DNA of 64,000 nucleotides, taken from Nannobrachium achirus. Taxonomy: Eukaryota > Chordata > Actinopteri > Myctophiformes > Myctophidae. Location of the stretch: positions 53,330,018 to 53,394,017 of the forward strand of contig OY997651.1 of assembly GCA_963921795.1 (NCBI GenBank), read 5' to 3'. The notes below the pieces were generated by a model. The model saw nothing but the letters and a program-made list of their open reading frames with translations. It did not search any database and had not been told where the DNA came from. The position numbers and the translations under genes are program-made. Shown here one piece after another: positions 45,320 through 57,202 of the stretch; position 1 is the stretch's first letter; each line of letters opens with the position of its first letter.

Positions 45320-46560
45320 TTACAAGTAGTAGAAAGTATGGACTCAATTGGAAGTACATGACACCAGTCCAGCGCTATACCGCACCGCAGTATTAACTCA
45401 TACAGTGCCTATCCCGAACAAGTTCGGCTTTATTTCAATCCAATACAATTTTTTTTTTATTAATTTACTTACCCTGAGCTGCTTGTAGAGTCGTGGGTGG
45501 TCCTGGCTCGTCCTACGCTAGCCAGCGAGCCATTTTACATGGTCCGACGATATATTCCATTAAAAATGGTTTAAAATACATTTTTGAGCCCCCCAATGTT
45601 CACCGAATGTTCAGCGCCGCTTCCGGAACGACGTCCAGTGTGCCTATCCCGAACATGTTCGGCTTTTTTAACTCTTTGAGTGCCTATCCCGAACTAGTTC
45701 GGGATATTTGGGATCAAAAACAATTTTTTATTTGCTATTTTACTTACCCCGAGCTGCTTGGAGCAACGTGGGTGGTCCCGGCTCGCTAGCCGCTAGCCAG
45801 CTAGCCATTCTACTCTGTCCGACGATATATTCCATTGAAAATGGTTTAAAATAAAGTTTAGACCCCCCCAATGTTCACCCAATGTTCATTGTAGGCGGCG
45901 CGACGTATTCCAGGGTGCCTATCCCGAACTAGTCCGGGATATTTAATGAAATGGAATAAAATGATAAGAGGCCTTCTGAAGCCTGGCCTGATTTTTCTAG
46001 CTACTAGCCGAAAGCTAGCAACGTCCCGGCCGGACGTTATTTGCGAACGAAATCGCCAATCGCCGCCTAATCCAATGAAAGACCACATCTTTGAAGGCTT
46101 ATATCTCTGGATTGTGTCTTTAGGGAAGCGGCGCGAGGTTTATTTACGGCGAAATCGCCCAAAAATGATCTTTTAGATGACAAAATGGGATTAGCCATTC
46201 TGTTAGCATTATCATCCGGGACATTTCCATGACGTGCATGAACGTGAGCACGTGAGGTCCTGGAAGGTTAGGTCCTGGAAGCTAAAGCGCTCGCCTATGA
46301 GAGATACCCTGGCATTCTTTGGCCCCTAGAGGGCACTGGCACCAAATGAGTTAATGAAATGAATAAAATGATCCGAGGCCTTCTGAAGCCTGGGCCTAAA
46401 TTTTCAATCCAGTGACCGAAATCAGGCCGAAAATAATATATTTTCGACACCTCGACAATTGGCGCCGATTCCGGGGGCTTAGAAGACAGACCTACTATGC
46501 ATAGAGGGTTTAAATGGATAAAAATGTCAAACATGTATATTTTCAGATTTCAGTGCATGA
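45320..46560. repeat. Tandem repeat with palindromic CCCGAAC..GTTCGGG cores
   Basis: TGCCTATCCCGAAC occurs at about 45407, 45641, 45681 and 45915. At 45685-45706 it is a perfect 22-base palindrome (half TATCCCGAACT). Around it repeat CGAGCTGCTTG, GTGGGTGGTCC, CCGACGATATATTCCATT and CCCCCCAATGTTCACC. Two further blocks (45950 and 46360) share GAGGCCTTCTGAAGCCTGG. No gene. Confidence 0.8.
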
Positions 46561-48350
46561 CACAGTATAATTATCTGCATTTTAATAATCTGGAGGGAAA
46601 AAATTACCATGAATTGTGGTACATTCTATCAAATATGGGGAGGGGGAAAAACATCAGAAAAATACTTCCTTTATCTACTGACACTGACACTGATCCGTAC
46701 AATGTTTTGTGAGGTTAACCCTGGACACACAGACAGGCTTCACAGACCCATTTCTAGACATCTGGCCTCCTACAGGGCCACGCCATAGATTTATATTAAG
46801 TATAGAAAGGACACCGGATATCCCCACCCGTCCACTTGCATTGAGTTGCTTACCCAGCACATGAAGCGTACTTCCGCGTTAAAAACGCATCTGAAACGTG
46901 ACGTAGCGGGGCCTAGGTGACGCATTTTGCGTCATGGTTTGTGGTCATGGACACGCTGGGGCTCCAATTCATGAACGCGCAGTCAATACAAAGAAGACTA
47001 GATGCTTCAGGCCCCAACCGCAAGTACCTCTAAACGGCCACCATGTCCATGGCGCTTCAGAGCTCCCACAAGGTTCTGGGGGCTTGGGCCACGCTGTAAA
47101 AATCAGGGCGTCCTTTAAAAAGAGCTTGCTCTCAATGGGCTCCCCTGAATAAATAAAGGAAAAAGAAAAGATTGGCCAGTAAAGTCACTGTGATTCAGCC
47201 TTGCATAGCCAGACAAAATCACTGCTTAGTAGAGGATGACACAGGAGTGGATTTTCACTCCCGTCACATCCCACTCCCACAGAAAAACATCCTGTCCCGT
47301 CCCAATCCTGTGCTATGACTCCTGGTCCCATCCCGCTCCTGGTCAAAATCGCTTCCGCTCACCTCCCGCTCCCGGAAAGAAGAGAAAAAAGAAATTGATC
47401 CATATTATATTTGATATCATCCCGATCACGGCATTAACCCATTAAACCTGATGCTACCTAGACATTCTTTTACTTTTAAGGTTGGGAAGCTCTCTGGGTC
47501 ACATTAATATATGCTATTCACGTTATTCCTGGCCCTCTCTATGGAGGCTGCCAGGGAAAAACATCTTTTCACTTCCTCCCAACTAAGGAAGTGACAGGGA
47601 ATTGTCTGTTGCCAGATTTTTCCAAAGAAATAAGCCCAACAGAAGCAACTAGGCTATACTACTTTACATTTACATTTGAAGATCAGCAAGCTCACAATGT
47701 GTCACATTGCGACATATTGTGAGCTTGTATATTTGCTATGCTAACTATTTAGGGAAAAAATATATTTTGAATATTTTTGAAACATAAATCTGTGTGGTGG
47801 TCCCTGGCACCACATATTTTCAGATGGGGGTCTGCGACTGTGGATAAATATGTTAATCTGGGATTCTTGATATGAAAAGATTTGGGAACCACTGGTTAAA
47901 AAAATATTTGAAAGTAAGCCCAATAAGCAACTATAGGTCTACTATTTTTTTAAAGACATTAATGGCTTATTATATGCAGACATGGCAACCCAGGTACATA
48001 CAGAGCCCAGAACGCCTACTACTGACACTTTAATGCAAGGACAACAGGAAACCAAATGGTGTTTTTCAGGCCAGCTTTTTCAGCCTCCACCTCTTTCAGG
48101 ATATGAATAGGAAGCCGGGGGCGGGGCCAGGAATAACGTGAATACACAGGGCTCCAGACTAACTTTTTCACAGGTAGCACTGGTGCCACCTACATTTTCA
48201 TTAGAAAGCACCACCAGAAATTAGGTAGCACCATCTTTTTATTTTTATAGTGTCGTATTAATACATAGCCTTAATACCTTGGACTTACGATGTAAAAGGA
48301 CTTATTTGGGATACAGTATTGATACAGTATCAATAGAAAACGTTCACTTG
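46561..48350. other. Noncoding; one hairpin-motif element, otherwise unresolved
   Basis: 47681-47740 holds a two-armed hairpin-motif copy followed to 47,900 by GTGGTGGTCCCTGG and GGGAACCACTGG, an element related to 20,414-20,660. The phrase GGTTCTGGGGGCTTGG at 47,072 is shared with 2,605. I see no gene. Confidence 0.5.
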
Positions 48351-48351
48351 G

Positions 48352-48353
<2 letters not shown>

Positions 48354-48403
<50 letters not shown>

Positions 48404-48432
48404 GCGCTACACACACACACACACACACACAT
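48354..48432. repeat. (CA)n microsatellite
   Basis: CA run with one CGCGCGCTACA interruption. Downstream to 49,080 is GA-rich sequence (48,830-48,960) without a supportable gene. Confidence 0.95.
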
Positions 48433-49085
48433 AACACACGCTACACTAAAGACAAAAGAGTTTACAGGTGCCGTTCATTTCAGCTAATTGTCTATGAAGT
48501 GAAAATGTGCATTTTGGGCACTGAGGAATTTAACGAGCCACAGCTGTTTTCAACCCCAATGTGCACGTAACAGTAGGTTTAATGTAACAGTAGGTTGAAA
48601 ACAATCACGAGCGCTAATCTAATAGCAAACAACCCACAGCCTCATGGATAATAAATTATCCAGTTCGAGATGACAACAGAAAAAGCAAGGTTTTACAAAG
48701 AAAGGTATGTGATAATGAGATCTATCCTCGGTGAGCAAGAGAATCTGTCTGTCTGTGTGACTCCACGTGATGAGCCCACCGGCGCTAGCTTGAGTGTGTG
48801 TCTGTATGGGGTGCATCTCCCTGTCTGTGAGTGGGAGAGGGAGAGAGAAGGGAGGGGAGGGGGAGGAGCAAGTGGGCTCTTTGGAGGCAGGGACTGGAGC
48901 AGGGAGAGAGAGAGGTAGGGAGCGGGAGGGGGAGAGAGGTAGGGAGTGAGAGAGAGGATTTTTAATTTTTCACTCATCCCCCTTCCAAGTCAGCGACCTG
49001 TTTACATTTTAACTCGCATTTTACGAAATTAGGTCGCATATGCGACCTAATAGGTCGCACCCTGGAGCACTGGCCATACATATAG

Positions 49086-49088
<3 letters not shown>

Positions 49089-49155
<67 letters not shown>
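49089..49155. repeat. (TA)n microsatellite, left half
   Basis: About 33 TA units directly before the TAGGGATGCGA end of the element at 49156. The run continues on the other side at 51360-51403, so the element probably inserted into one TA tract. Confidence 0.95.
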
Positions 49156-49158
<3 letters not shown>

Positions 49159-51356
49159 GGATGCGACGATATACCGATACGGATCGTAATCGCGATACAA
49201 ACGTCCGCGATACGGTTGAATTGGTTCATTCAGTTTGTACCGGTACAATAGACGGCTGAAATCGTGATGGATCGTACCGTGAGTGTCTGGATCGGTAAAT
49301 TCCGCGGTTGTATCGGTTCTTCCATATAGTATTTCATTCTATCCTGTGTTTCCGAGGTGCCATGAATGCACCATCATCAGCCATTCAGCCCCCTCCCCAA
49401 AAGCCAGTCTTTAACGCGAGCTGCGATTCCGACAGACAGACAACATCTGCACTCTGCATGCATGCAGCCAGGGAGACAGACAGTGCAGCGAAATGCGAGT
49501 GAATCAACACAGACAAATTAGCAGCCCCACGGGTTAAAAAGATGCAAGATTAGTAGTACAGTACTTAGCTTTATAACATCCAAGTCAGCTGCGCTGATTG
49601 TTGTCTCAGAGTAGCACAGGCTGATATGTAATCAACAGCCGTTTCTTAGCGAATCTCCGACGGACAATTGATTGAGATCATCTTCTGCGCTATATTAACT
49701 GCACACACACAACAACAATGTTGCGTGTTGTTGGGTGTTGTAGGACTACTGCTTGCGTTTAAAACAAAGTATTTGTCACTTTTCTACAACTTTCCTGTTG
49801 ATGCAAGCAACTCTCTCACTTTCTCTGCTGCTAGTTCTGCTCTGGGAAAGCCTAATTTATACATCGCAGTACAAGGGTGTCGCACCTAAAATAGCAGACC
49901 TACAAGCTCACAATGCGTCGTGGATGCTTGTAGGTCTGTTTTAAAACATTTTGGCTATAAAAATTGCATAATCCTGGATTAAATATAATATAATATAATA
50001 TAATATAATATAATATAATCTATCTATAAATGCGAGAAGTCTCTGCGTGTGTGTCTGTCTGTCTGTAATCCGCGTATCTCGAGAACCGTTCGTCCCACCG
50101 GCTTCAGATTCGGCACGCACGTTCCCCGCCGCGGCACGGAGTGCAGTGCCGGGCCTCGACCCGACCCGACGCGCGGTTTTCCGAAACCTGCCCGAAACGT
50201 TCGGAATATCCTTATGCGGAGCTGATTGTTGACATCAGGCTGTTCCGGAGGAAATCGGCGCAAGCGCTGACTCATTGTGACATCACTCATAAAAGGCTCT
50301 GACATCACGTACGTCACATGAGTCAACAAAAAATCTCTGAATATCTCCATATATAGCATATGGGCATAAAATGGACGCAGAATCACAAAGATCTCCATAT
50401 ACGGGCATAAAGGGACACAGACAGACGGATACAGAGATCTCCATAAATGGGCATAAAATGGACGCAAATGGCATATATGGGCATAAAATTTACGCAGAAT
50501 CACAAAGATCTCCATATACGGGCATAAAGGGACACAGACAGACAGGCGTGAAATGGACGCAAATAGACAGATAGGCATAAAATGGACCCAGAACTATATC
50601 TGCAGTGATCTCCATATATGGACATAAAATGGACGCTGACAGACAGACAGATAACAGATATCTCCATATATGGGCATAAATGGACACAGGCAAACAGATG
50701 GTCAAAACGGGTCCTATGACAACAGGTATAATGGGGTTTGCATTAAAGGGCGGGGCATTCATTCCCTATTTACATCGTTCCCGAGTTGGCCAGGTCGCCG
50801 ACTAGACGCTGGGCCGCCCGACTTCTAGTACAATATAATAATACAAACCAGGGAGGGACTTTATTGTTTTTCAGGTCAAGGACCCCTTAGCTCAGACAGA
50901 GATCAAGCAGGGACTCTCGCTGTAGGCTAGGCATTATAGCCTACTGTATCACACAAATATTTGGCAGGCCCCCTGTAATAACCCTGGATTGGGGTCCCTG
51001 ACCCCCAGTTGAAGACATATAGGCCTACTAATAATGACATAGGCCTTCTATATGATTAGTTATCAAACAATTCTACAATAGCCAGCAGCTTTGTGTTCTC
51101 CCAGAATACTATATGTTGGGTTGTTAGACAGAGCCTAGTACTACAGTGAAACAATAAAAAGCCTACATTTTTAGTCGCTATGTTTTGTAAATTTTGGGAT
51201 TTGGGCTTGAATCGTGGTGAATCGTATCGCATCGTATCGGGAACAGGGGTGGATCGTGATGTATCGGCAGGATTTCAATGTATCGCAATTATATTGTATC
51301 GCTGGCAGTGTATCGAGGTGCGTATCTTATCGCCTCAGTGGTCGAGATTCGCATCC

Positions 51357-51359
<3 letters not shown>
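49156..51359. mobile_element. hAT-like element inserted in a TA tract
   Basis: Ends TAGGGATGCGA and TCGCATCCCTA (with one extra T before it) are inverted. Both subterminal regions are dense in ATCG-containing phrases such as GATACGGATCG and GTGTATCGAGG. The interior has grown to 2.2 kb by other insertions: a hairpin-motif copy (49886-49950), (TAATA)n, a GAAGTCTCTGCGTGTGTGTC repeat and a minisatellite. TA-rich flanks prevent a clear reading of the target duplication. Confidence 0.75.
50335..50715. repeat. Minisatellite with ATCTCCATATA.GGGCATAAA
   Basis: At least six units of 40-75 bases with ATCTCCATATATGGGCATAA, AATGGACGCAGAA and GGGACACAGACAGAC. Similar single units occur at 62,970 (GATCTCCATATATGTGCAT). 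The palindrome CCATATATGG recurs in the units. Frames of 60-180 aa over it are repeat translations. Confidence 0.8.
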
Positions 51360-51409
<50 letters not shown>

Positions 51410-51425
51410 TTTTTTTTTTTTTTTA
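51360..51425. repeat. (TA)n and T tract
   Basis: The right continuation of the TA microsatellite, followed by about 20 T. Confidence 0.9.
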
Positions 51426-52192
51426 TATATACAAATTTGAAGGTTCTCAGAAACCGTAGGTTAGGTTTTAGGAGACGTTTTTAGAATCGGCATTCGGCCT
51501 TAGGTCTAAATGGGTTAATAAAATACATTTGGGATCAATACATGTAATAAAATGAGCCTGAGTCGGGGCAAGTTACAGGTCAAGTACAGGTCAAGTTGTT
51601 CTTGCCCTCAGGTCATGGCCACTTGCCCTCATAATTACTTGCAGTAATGTGGCAAGGTTTTCAATGTAATGGGTCCCGTGACCCACAGGTGGTCATTCAA
51701 ATGGTTCACAGAAAAATGTTATGGGTCTCCAATAAAATGTTTATTGAGAGTTGTGAGCTTGTAGATCGGCTATTTTCAAAATGTGCCTCTTTCTTAAATT
51801 ATTTTACAATTTGGCTAATGTTTGTTTTTATTGTATAGTTTGTTGATTACTGTTGATGCAGTAATGGTATTTTTGGTTTATTTATTTATTAAAAAGGTCT
51901 TAAAGGGGTCAGAAACCCCGCCTCTTTATTTGTTTTATCAGACTTGAGAATAAAGAAAATTAAAATGTAGGCTTGGTTATCTGCTTTTGTGCTTTTTTTT
52001 CGGAACCAAATTTTAAAACCAGCCATTGGAGGTGTAAAAAGTAAAGATTTGGCAACTCCATGTTCTATAACCAGTTAAAATGTGCAAGTATTTTACAAAC
52101 AAGCTGCCTGAGCTTTTATCCATGGCTGTTTACCGGAGCAGAATGGACGCTAGGCGCTATACTAGCGCTGTTGGCTATATTTCCTGACTAGT

Positions 52193-54112
52193 GTGTGTGT
52201 GTGTGTGACAAGTGTTTGTGTGTGGTGCGCGCACACACTACACATTATTGATTATAATGAATATAGAGAATTGCTAAAAAAATACAACAACAAAATGAAA
52301 ACATCTAGACAGCAATACTTTTCTCAACTTATTAATGATAACCTTCATAACTCCAAGTTTCTCTTCAACACCATTGGCAAATTAATTAATCCTCCACGAT
52401 CAATACCATCTGAAATGCAGTCCAGGGAGAAGTGCAATGACTTTGCCTCCTATTTTAACAGCAAAATTCTTAATATCAGGAATCACATCAGGTCGCCCTC
52501 TACTGGTGGGCATGATGTTGCATCCACCCAACACCTTACTGTCACCACTTTCTCCAACTTTGTACCCATTACACAGTGTGAGCTTCAGGAAACGGTGCAA
52601 CAGTTGAGCTCTGCAACATGCGCCCTTGACACATTGCCCACAAAGTTTTTTAAAAATGTTTTTAGCTGTCTGGTCAATGATGTTCTGGCCATTGTTAATG
52701 CCTCACTACTCTCTGGAATTTTCCCCACTGACCTCAAACACGCCATTATATCACCACTACTTAAAAAGCCTAATCTTGATCCACTTCTCTTTGAGAGTTA
52801 CAGACCAATTTCTAATCTCCCATTTCTAGGGAAAATTCTTGAAAAAGTGGTCTACAAACAATTGTATAATTACCTATCACTCCATAATCTGTTTGATGCC
52901 TGCCAGTCCGGTTTTAGGATCAATCATAGCACAGAAACTGCCTTGGTCAAAGTTGTTAATGATCTCAGAATAGCTACTGACAATCATAAAGCCTCTGTTC
53001 TGGTCCTTCTTGATCTTAGTGCTGCGTTTGATACAGTAGATCATTCCATTCTTCTCCAGCGACTAGAACAATGCTTAGGCCTTCAAGGCATAGTCCTAGA
53101 CTGGCTGTCATCTTACCTCACTGGAAGATCCTTTTTTGTTTCGATCGGCAGCTATGAATCCGATGGAGTTAAAACTCCATTTGGAGTCCCTCAAGGGTCA
53201 ATTCTTGGTCCACTCCTATTTAATTTATATATGCTTCCACTCAGATCCATCATCCAACAATATAATATATCTTATCAGTCCTATGCTGATGACACTCAAT
53301 TATACATTTCTGTCTCAGCTAATAGTCTTAACCCAGTAAATGACCTTGTGCGATGTATCTCGGACATAAAAGATTGGATGACCAACAATTTCCTTAAACT
53401 AAATGAAGAGAAAACAGAGATTTTATTAGTAGGTCCGAAGGACTTAAGGCTCCAGATTAGTTCCCTGTTATCTCCCCTGTCAGTTAAACCCAGTGACCAC
53501 TTAAAAAACTTGGGTGTGATTTTAGACACAGATCTCAACTTTCAGAAGCACATCTCTTCCGTCTCAAAAACTGCCTTTTATCACCTAAGGAACATATCGA
53601 AAGTTAGATGCTTCCTATCGCAACCAGACGCTGAAAAACTGGTTCACGCTTTTATTTCCAGTAGATTAGACTACTGTAATGTCCTCTTCACTGGACTAAC
53701 AAAACAGGTCCTACATAAACTCCAACTTGTTCAAAATGCTGCTGCTAGAGTTTTAACTAGAACCAAGAGATTTGAACATATTACTCCTGTTTTATCTTCT
53801 CTTCACTGGCTCCCAGTAAAGCAAAGAATTGATTTTAAAGTGCTTCTTATTGTTTTTAAATCTCTTAATGGTTTAGCTCCCTCCTATGTTTCTGACATGC
53901 TTGAACCATATGTACCTACCAGAACCCTTAGATCTTCTGACAAAGGTCTCCTCACTGAATACAGGATCAATTCTAAATCAGGTTATGGTGCTTTCAGTCA
54001 CTATGGTCCTGCTCTGTGGAATTCGATACCAGCTGATCTAAGGTCTGTTACAACTGTGTCTTCTTTTAAAAGCAAACTGAAGACCTACCTATTCTCAAAA
54101 GCTTTTACCTAG
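52193..54112 (+). CDS. LINE reverse transcriptase (L2/CR1 group), 5'-truncated
   Basis: 639 codons as an open frame; the element sequence starts around 52,240 (EYRELLKKYNNKMKTSRQQY), before which is a TG microsatellite. It has LLDLSAAFDTVDH (about residue 272), GVPQGSILGPLLF and YADDTQLY (about 363), i.e. all three catalytic Asp, plus the usual C-terminus PALWNSIPADLR then FKSKLKTYLF. The upstream endonuclease domain and ORF1 are missing, so it cannot move alone. The lack of stops suggests a young copy. Confidence 0.92.
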   Translation: MCVCVTSVCVWCAHTLHIIDYNEYRELLKKYNNKMKTSRQQYFSQLINDNLHNSKFLFNTIGKLINPPRSIPSEMQSREKCNDFASYFNSKILNIRNHIRSPSTGGHDVASTQHLTVTTFSNFVPITQCELQETVQQLSSATCALDTLPTKFFKNVFSCLVNDVLAIVNASLLSGIFPTDLKHAIISPLLKKPNLDPLLFESYRPISNLPFLGKILEKVVYKQLYNYLSLHNLFDACQSGFRINHSTETALVKVVNDLRIATDNHKASVLVLLDLSAAFDTVDHSILLQRLEQCLGLQGIVLDWLSSYLTGRSFFVSIGSYESDGVKTPFGVPQGSILGPLLFNLYMLPLRSIIQQYNISYQSYADDTQLYISVSANSLNPVNDLVRCISDIKDWMTNNFLKLNEEKTEILLVGPKDLRLQISSLLSPLSVKPSDHLKNLGVILDTDLNFQKHISSVSKTAFYHLRNISKVRCFLSQPDAEKLVHAFISSRLDYCNVLFTGLTKQVLHKLQLVQNAAARVLTRTKRFEHITPVLSSLHWLPVKQRIDFKVLLIVFKSLNGLAPSYVSDMLEPYVPTRTLRSSDKGLLTEYRINSKSGYGAFSHYGPALWNSIPADLRSVTTVSSFKSKLKTYLFSKAFT

Positions 54113-54330
54113 GGTTAGAATGTATTGTTTAAACTGTTTTCCTTTTTATCATATGTATGTTCACTTTGTGTCAATATGTATGTTTTTATTGTTTTTTAAT
54201 TTTGGGCTTTATTTTATATTACATTTTTGTTTTTTATTGTCATTTTCATTGAAGCACATTGAGCTTGCGCTTGTCGTATGAAATGTGCTATACAAATAAA
54301 TGTGACTTGACTTGACTTGACACACAACGT
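52236..54330 (+). mobile_element. L2/CR1-type LINE, 5'-truncated
   Basis: Includes the reverse-transcriptase frame and a 220-bp 3' region that ends AAATGTGCTATACAAATAAA and a short TGACT repeat (TGACTTGACTTGACTTGAC), the style of tail seen in this group instead of poly-A. A hairpin-motif copy starts right after it at 54,337. Confidence 0.85.
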
Positions 54331-55633
54331 CCATGCACGAAAAATAGCCGTGACGCTTTTGTGACATGTTGTGAGCTTGTAGTTGTAGGTTGTTTATTTT
54401 TTACATTTACGAGTACATTTTGAATCCTGGACGTTTACTTGTAACAGAGTGTTTCTACATCACAGTATTAATATACTTCCAACATGTAACAAGTGTTACT
54501 TTCCACCACTGAGTCGAACAGCAACAGCCCTGCCCCACAGTTGAGACAGCAGCCACAGGCACAACATTGTAACTGTGAGCGGTCTGTTGACGGAGTCCCT
54601 GGCTCTGCTCTCTGGCTGCAAGCAGTCTACAGTGAAACCACGCCCCCCTTGATACGACTCTATATAAAACAAACGTTAATATTAATTAGATATGCCTACG
54701 TCATGTCACAGAAATAAAACAGAAGCTAATATGTAATGGCGTCAAAGATTTCTTTTCTACTGTACATAGAAACTGGAAGTTCACAGAAATAGCTACAGAG
54801 ACGGCAGAAAGCTCTGAAACCACAAGCATATGGGCCAATTGAAACATATCATCGCTCCCTATCACAAGTGACTCATTGATATAATATATATTTATAGAAA
54901 AAGTGATTTTGTGTTTCATGGCCCTTTAAAGGAGGATTCCAGTATATAGTTTTTTATATACAAAATAACTTTGACATTTATTTATTTTTATTTGCAAGCA
55001 ATGTAGGCTACAACATCAACACAAAATAATCGTATTTTCCTCAAGACATTCTGAAATAATGTATAATGCCTCACCAGCATAAACTTACTAAAATTACCTT
55101 ACGATCAACGGAAGTTAGTTATAGGCTTTCTGCTTATTTTTCTTCTCATTCATATTACTAGATTCTAGCGATCAACAGACTAACTAGACTAGATTATATT
55201 CTTCTGCTTTCTTGTTCTTAGGATGCTTTGTTGTGTATTTAGCTTTGCTGCATGGTTCGCTGCTTTTCCTGTATAGTAAAGTTAATAGGACACAAACCTT
55301 CACACGCCTTTCATGAAGTTTTCCCCGGGAGTTGAATTTCAACCGTTTAGTACATTATTAATACACACCTTTAGAAACACATTGGTGAAGAAATGTCTTG
55401 GTAACGATTTAGTTAACAGATTTTCTTATCAGTTTCCCTGATTACTCCCTTAATTGCGCGAATGATACCCACTGATTTATATATATATCTAGTTGCAGCT
55501 AGCTGGGTGCTCATCGTGTCTTCATCATAATGTGAGCTTGTAGATGAGCTCATCTTGTACATGGAACATGGTAGAAATAAAAGTAATACATTTTAGGAAT
55601 CGTGTGTTGACCATGTTATTTTTCTGCTCTTAG

Positions 55634-57141
55634 ACTTCCTGCACATGGTTGTGTGTAAAGAGGAGGATTCTATTAAACAGGAGAGGAGCTCCAGTCTGCT
55701 CCAGGAGGAACCAGGGCCTCCACACATTAAAGAGGAACAGGAGGAACCAGAGCCTCCACACATTAAAGCACAGGAGGAGATACTTCAAAGACCAGAGGAG
55801 CCTGATGGATCTATGTTGACATTACTAGCAGTTAAAAGTGAAGTTGATGCAGACATCTTTTCACACTGCTCTGAGGTTAAACTTGACTCTGACCCTGAAG
55901 TCAGTGAAGACAGTGATTGGGGGGAGATGTTTTCAAGTAGAGGTGTCAACAGAGAAAAACCTTTCCAGTGTAGATTGTGTAACACAAGTTTCAGTGAGTC
56001 AGGTACTCTGAAGACACATGAGCTTATCCACACAAGAGAAAAACCTTTGCACTGTAAACATTGTGACAAGAGTTTCAATCATTTAGGTAATCTAAAGACA
56101 CATGAGCGTATCCATACAGGAGAAAGACCTTTCCACTGTAAACATTGTGACAAGAGTTTCATTCATTTAAGTCATCTAAAGACACATGAGCGTTTGCACA
56201 CAGGAGAAAGACCTTTCCACTGTAAACATTGTGACAAGAGTTTCAATTATTTTAGTAATCTAAAGACACATGAGCGTATCCACACAGGAGAAAAACCTTT
56301 CCACTGTAAACATTGTGACAAGAGTTTCAATGTTATAGGTAATCTAAATTCACATGAGCGTTTCCACACAGGAGAAAAACTTTTCCACTGTAAACATTGT
56401 GACAAGAATTTCAATCAGTTATGTAATCTAAAGACACATGAGCGTATCCATACAGGAGAAAGACCTTTCCACTGTAAACATTGTGACAAGAGTTTCAGTC
56501 ATTTAGGTAATCTAAAGACACATGAGCGTATCCATACAGGAGAAAGACCTTTCCACTGTAAACATTGTGACAAGAGTTTCAAATATTTTAGTAATCTAAA
56601 GACACATGAGCGTATCCACACAGGAGAAAAACCTTTCCACTGTAAACATTGTGACAAGAGTTTCAATCTTATAGGTACTCTAAAGTCACATGAGCGTATC
56701 CACACAGGAGAAAAACCTTTCCACTGTAAACATTGTGACAAGAGTTTCAATCAGTTAGGGACTCTAAAGACACATGAGCGTATCCACACAGGAGAAAAAC
56801 CTTTCCACTGTAAACATTGTGACAAGAGTTTCAATCAGTTAGGTCATCTAAAGACACATGAGCGTTGTTTCCACACAGGAGAAAAACCTTTCCACTGTAA
56901 ACATTGCGACAAGAGTTTCAATCGGTTAGGTAATCTAAAGACTCATGAGCGTATCCATACAGGAGAAAGACCTTTCCACTGTAAACATTGTGACAAGAGT
57001 TACATTCATTTAAGTAGTCTAAAGAAACATGAGCGTATCCACAAAAGAAAAACAGGTTTGCAGTGTCAAAGCTGTAACAAGAGTTTCAGCATTTCATCTA
57101 AGCTGAAGACACACCAGCATATCCACACTGGAACATTGTGA
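55634..57141 (+). CDS. C2H2 zinc-finger protein, terminal exon (14 fingers)
   Basis: Acceptor CTGCTCTTAG at 55624-55633; the frame enters in phase 1, matching the donors at 41675 and 43159, so ATG 55645 is probably internal. Residues 1-105 (from that ATG) are acidic with SIKQE, HIKEEQEEPE and AVKSE sumoylation-type sites. Fingers 1-14 follow at about 108-495 with TGEKPFHC or TGERPFHC linkers. Finger 11 has an unusual HERCFH (one extra residue between the zinc-binding histidines). Fingers differ mainly at the DNA-contact positions around FNxLGxLKTH. Likely a nuclear DNA-binding regulator; no KRAB, SCAN or BTB domain is seen. Confidence 0.93.
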
Positions 57142-57202
57142 AAAGAGGTTCATTGATTCAGGTGCCCTGAAATGTCACCAGCGTGTCCACAATAGTTCAT
57201 AA
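57134..57202 (+). pseudogene. Relic of a 15th zinc finger
   Basis: One frame over from the finger frame, just where it stops (TGA 57139-57141), the sequence encodes HCEKRFIDSGALKCHQRVHN and two serines, then TAA. It lacks the first Cys and its linker. A small deletion in the linker therefore removed part of the finger and shifted the frame, shortening the protein. Confidence 0.85.

Noticed and set aside
50024-50762. Minus-strand frames of 63-184 aa with repeated PFYAHxxxxEI
   Set aside because: They translate the CCATATATGGGCATAAA minisatellite and are not independent proteins.
55785-56750. Minus-strand frames opposite the zinc fingers
   Set aside because: The repeated KLLSQCLQWKGFSPVWI pattern is the antisense of the finger linkers.
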